A DNA stretch of 8,010 nucleotides from Bacteroidia bacterium (GTDB lineage: Bacteria > Bacteroidota > Bacteroidia > Flavobacteriales > NORP286). Positions 5,653-8,010 of this stretch are shown here, piece by piece (positions within the stretch are counted from its first letter, which is position 1; every line of letters starts with the position of its first letter). The position numbers and the translations under genes are program-made. Below the pieces are notes generated by a model. The model ran no database searches and was not told the origin of the DNA. It saw only the letters and a list, made by a program, of their open reading frames with translations. The stretch is from contig JAESTI010000373.1 of the NCBI GenBank assembly GCA_016763665.1, positions 1 through 8,010 of the forward strand, given 5' to 3'.

Positions 5653-6525
5653 TCAAAGAACATTCAACACCTGTTCTTTTATCTTCTCCAGTTCATCCTT
5701 CATCTCTACGACAGATTTTTGAATGGTCGCATCATTGGCTTTGGAACCAATGGTATTGATCTCACGACCCATTTCCTGGCCTATAAAACCAAGCTTTTTG
5801 CCATTAGATTTTGACTCTTTTAAGATTTTCAAGAAATATGTGCAATGGCTCCGAAGCCTTACGATCTCCTCATTTATATCATACTTTTCCATATAGTAGA
5901 CTAACTCTTGTTCTAATCTATCTTTGTCCAAATGATTTTTTTTAATGACTTCATTAATATTCTTGAGCAATCGGGACTTAACCAATTTAATTCTCTTGTC
6001 AGCAAAACTTTCAATAACCTTCAACTTTTTGTCGATATTCTTTACGTGTGAAGCAAGATCTTTTTCAAGATTTTTACCTTCGGTTATTCTAAAGTTATCA
6101 AGATTAGCCAGTGCTTTATTAATTGCCTGAACTATCTTTTTCCACTCAGTGATAGTCAATACATCCCTCTCTGAAGAAACAACATCAGGCATTTTTAAAA
6201 GTACGGTCATTATATCATTACTTTCCGTCTTTAATTCACTTGATAGCCTTTGAATCTCATGGTAATATCGCTTTACTAATTTTTTGTTTATCGAATACAT
6301 TTTAGTTTCATCTGTCAACTCTCGATTGATGCTCAAGTCAACTTTGCCCCTCTCCAACTTATGCCCTAGTAAATTTCTAAGTTCTAAGTCTTTTTCTCTG
6401 TAAACACTTGGCAATCTTAAATTCAGATCTAAATATTTACTGTTCAAAGACTTTACTTCAATGTTTACGATCTTGTTCTTTAGTTCACAAGAGGCTTTTC
6501 CAAAACCTGTCATTGATTTGATCAT
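5653..6525 (-). CDS. yicC: YicC family endoribonuclease
   Basis: The start is ATG at 6525-6523, giving M-I-K-S-M-T-G-F-G-K-A, the characteristic YicC N-terminus, and a normal length of 290 residues. A longer frame back to 6570 is open but would overlap the transporter gene and add 15 residues not typical of the family. The N-terminal YicC domain includes E-V-K-S-L-N-S-K-Y-L-D-L-N (about 22-34) and R-G-K-V-D (about 58-62). The C-terminal DUF1732 region (about 205-290) contains G-Q-E-M-G-R-E-I-N-T-I, S-K-A-N-D-A and a final helical segment E-M-K-D-E-L-E-K-I. The E. coli protein has been reported as an endoribonuclease acting on RNA, including the small RNA RyhB; the role here is inferred by homology. 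It is cytoplasmic with no signal peptide. The EamA transporter stop lies 1 nt upstream, so the two are very probably co-transcribed and translationally coupled. Guanylate kinase (gmk), often the next gene in Bacteroidota, does not follow; the structured element does. Confidence 0.93.
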   Translation of the reverse strand: MIKSMTGFGKASCELKNKIVNIEVKSLNSKYLDLNLRLPSVYREKDLELRNLLGHKLERGKVDLSINRELTDETKMYSINKKLVKRYYHEIQRLSSELKTESNDIMTVLLKMPDVVSSERDVLTITEWKKIVQAINKALANLDNFRITEGKNLEKDLASHVKNIDKKLKVIESFADKRIKLVKSRLLKNINEVIKKNHLDKDRLEQELVYYMEKYDINEEIVRLRSHCTYFLKILKESKSNGKKLGFIGQEMGREINTIGSKANDATIQKSVVEMKDELEKIKEQVLNVL

Positions 6526-6526
6526 T

Positions 6527-7417
6527 TCAAGTTGTTTTTGTTTTAGGTTTACTAACCAAATATACACCAATAAAAATTAAGATAGCACTAACCACTTTTA
6601 TCAGGGTCAATTCATCTTTTGCAAAACTCAAAGCAATTATTCCGGCAAATAATGGTTGTGAATAAATATATGTACTAACTACAGAAGCATTCAATGTTTT
6701 CAGTGCAAATGTATTACACAAATATGCAATGCACGTAGTGCCTATTACAACATATGCCAATGCTCCCCATATTGATGTGGGCATTTCCATCCATTCAACT
6801 TTCATTAAGTCATCATACCCAACGGGAATAACGAACAAGGCACCAAAGCAAAACACCCATTTTATTACTGTTAATGGGTGATATTTCTCCATCAATGGCT
6901 TCACTAAAACCAAATAAGCTCCATATGACATAGAATTCAAAAATATCATCAGATCGCCACTTAAGGTTTCTGATCCCAATGAAAAGTTATTTCCAAATAG
7001 GATCAAAATAATTGCTCCAATTGCTCCTAAGCATATTCCTATAATTTTTTGAACCGTAATAACCTCTTTAATGATAAGACTAGCAGCAATCAACACTAGT
7101 ATTGGATTTGTAGTCATAATAACAGCTGCATTGATTGGAGTTGTAATTGAAAGCCCTTTAAAAAATAATAATTGATTAATTGCAACACCAAATAACCCAC
7201 AAATAGCAAGTTTTAAATAGTCTTTTTTTGCAATTTTTTCATTGATAAAGAAATATGTGTAAATTGAATAAATAAGCAAAGCAGCTATTACTCTAATTAC
7301 AATAATACCAAAAGGCATTATGTACTCTGGCATTACTTCCTTGGCAACAGTATAATTTCCACCATAAATTAGATTGGCAATAAATAGAGCAATATGCGCC
7401 TTGGCTATTTTGTTCAT
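6527..7417 (-). CDS. EamA/DMT-superfamily inner membrane transporter
   Basis: This 296-residue protein is almost wholly hydrophobic and fits the ten-helix EamA fold, two repeated five-helix domains. The first helix carries A-N-L-I-Y-G-G-N-Y-T-V-A-K (14-26), the typical start of domain 1, and P-I-N-A-A-V-I-M-T-T-N-P-I-L is the conserved end of helix 3/start of helix 4. Domain 2 begins near S-G-D-L-M-I-F-L-N-S-M-S-Y-G-A-Y and includes L-N-A-S-V-V-S-T-Y-I-Y-S-Q-P-L. The tail is Lys/Thr-rich (SKPKTKTT) and cytoplasmic by the positive-inside rule. The family exports or exchanges small metabolites such as amino acids; no substrate can be assigned. ATG at 7417 is the natural start, and the gene is divergent from the M16 peptidase across 94 bp. 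The gene ends at TGA, 1 nt before yicC. Confidence 0.92.
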   Translation of the reverse strand: MNKIAKAHIALFIANLIYGGNYTVAKEVMPEYIMPFGIIVIRVIAALLIYSIYTYFFINEKIAKKDYLKLAICGLFGVAINQLLFFKGLSITTPINAAVIMTTNPILVLIAASLIIKEVITVQKIIGICLGAIGAIILILFGNNFSLGSETLSGDLMIFLNSMSYGAYLVLVKPLMEKYHPLTVIKWVFCFGALFVIPVGYDDLMKVEWMEMPTSIWGALAYVVIGTTCIAYLCNTFALKTLNASVVSTYIYSQPLFAGIIALSFAKDELTLIKVVSAILIFIGVYLVSKPKTKTT

Positions 7418-7422
7418 GGCGC

Positions 7423-7430
7423 CAAAGTTA
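7423..7430 (-). promoter_or_regulatory. Candidate -7 box (TAACTTTG) before the transporter gene
   Basis: On the minus strand TAACTTTG matches TAnnTTTG and ends 5 nt before the transporter ATG, which would give an almost leaderless transcript. A related TACTTTGC lies just upstream. No clear -33 element is present, so the assignment is weak. Confidence 0.25.
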
Positions 7431-7483
7431 GCAAAGTATGAATACCATTATTATGAGCGAAGAATGCATTATCGAAAAAAAAC

Positions 7484-7491
7484 TATTTTTG
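7484..7491 (+). promoter_or_regulatory. Candidate -7 box (TATTTTTG) for the M16 peptidase gene
   Basis: TATTTTTG matches the Bacteroidota TAnnTTTG box and lies 20 nt before the ATG at 7512, leaving a leader of roughly a dozen nucleotides. The same octamer occurs upstream of the methyltransferase gene. A run of eight A precedes it closely; no TTG -33 element is evident. Confidence 0.35.
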
Positions 7492-7511
7492 CATCGACTA
7501 AATTTAAAGAC

Positions 7512-8010
7512 ATGGCTATTCGAGTTATTTTTTTGTGGGTTTTCTACTTTGCTTGTCAATCTGGTTACACTCAAGACAGGTATCCTTTCAAAACCTTTCT
7601 TGATGATCCTATAAACCTGAAACAAGCAGTGTTAGCAAACGGCTTTACGGTTTACCTCTGTGAAGATCATACTCAACCAAAAGTATTTGGTGCTGTAGTG
7701 GTAAAAGCTGGTGGTAAATATGACCCCAAAGATGCTACAGGAATGGGGCACTACTTAGAGCACATGTTATTCAAAGGCACCCAAGAAATGGGCACCACTA
7801 ACTTTGAAAAAGAAAATGAGCATCTGAAAAAAGTGTATGGCTTGTATGATGAACTTGGAAAAACTTCTGATGAGAATGAGCGAAAAGATATTCAGAAAAA
7901 AATAAACGAAGTTTCGTTAAAAGCTGCTGAATATGCAATTCCAAACGAAATGGACAGGCTGCTCTCCGGGATTGGTTCTACAGGAATAAATGCGTTCACT
8001 ACGGAAGAAA
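7512..8010 (+). CDS. M16 family (insulinase/pitrilysin-like) zinc peptidase, N-terminal part (runs off right edge)
   Basis: ATG at 7512 opens a frame that stays open for 166 codons to the window end. Residues 1-20 are an export signal (MAIR, hydrophobic core, then A-C-Q-S-G). Cys15 after Y-F-A is a weak lipobox, so either a Sec signal or a lipoprotein is possible. Residues 36-90 are the start of the M16 domain: L-A-N-G-F-T-V-Y-L (41-49) and the inverted zinc motif H-Y-L-E-H with His80, Glu83 and His84, followed by M-L-F-K-G-T. The catalytic base is Glu83 and the zinc ligands His80 and His84; the third ligand, a downstream Glu, lies outside the window. Residues about 100-150 are a charged, probably helical insert typical of the long (about 950-residue) Bacteroidota M16 proteins, ending in G-S-T-G-I-N-A-F-T-T-E-E. 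By family it degrades peptides in the periplasm. It is divergent from the transporter gene. Confidence 0.9.
   Translation, partial: MAIRVIFLWVFYFACQSGYTQDRYPFKTFLDDPINLKQAVLANGFTVYLCEDHTQPKVFGAVVVKAGGKYDPKDATGMGHYLEHMLFKGTQEMGTTNFEKENEHLKKVYGLYDELGKTSDENERKDIQKKINEVSLKAAEYAIPNEMDRLLSGIGSTGINAFTTEE

Noticed and set aside
7428..7625. Minus-strand ORF opposite the start of the M16 peptidase gene
   Set aside because: It has no family features, overlaps the well-supported peptidase gene antisense and reads as a shadow of it.

Overview
The window looks like chromosomal DNA of a Bacteroidota bacterium, most likely of Cytophagales type. This is inferred from the low G+C content (roughly one third by eye), the lack of Shine-Dalgarno sequences before the starts, TAnnTTTG-like -7 boxes, and the gene families present: a carboxypeptidase-regulatory-like domain at the N-terminus of a TonB-dependent receptor, S9 peptidases with TolB-like propellers, YicC, and a long M16 peptidase. 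No mobile element with a transposase, RNA gene or CRISPR array was found.

Layout. Almost everything lies on the minus strand. Reading minus-strand genes 5' to 3' (right to left), an EamA-type transporter (7417-6527) is followed after 1 nt by yicC (6525-5653). Next comes a gene-free stretch of 353 bp (5300-5652) holding a compact, highly structured, MITE-like element (5392-5603). Then a tight cluster begins with a SAM-dependent methyltransferase (5299-4499). It continues after 3 nt with an S9C-type prolyl-oligopeptidase family peptidase (4495-2525), and after 21 nt with an oligopeptidase B lipoprotein (2503-387). After 35 nt the 5' end of a TonB-dependent receptor-like gene (351 to beyond the left edge) follows. 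On the plus strand, divergent from the transporter, an exported M16 zinc peptidase starts at 7512 and runs off the right edge.

The most important correction is that the oligopeptidase B gene is split by a frameshift. Restoring one G between positions 1426 and 1427 rejoins the two open frames into a 705-residue protein. Its Ser557/Asp642/His677 triad has exactly the spacing known from E. coli OpB. The break is a one-base mutation or a sequencing error; no slippery site supports programmed frameshifting.

Together the left half encodes two serine peptidases of different S9 subfamilies, both with N-terminal export signals, next to a TonB-dependent receptor. This would fit peptide processing at the cell envelope, but that link is inference. 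The right half is ordinary housekeeping and transport. I see no convincing new multi-gene system; the main unexplained structure is the repeat element at 5392-5603.
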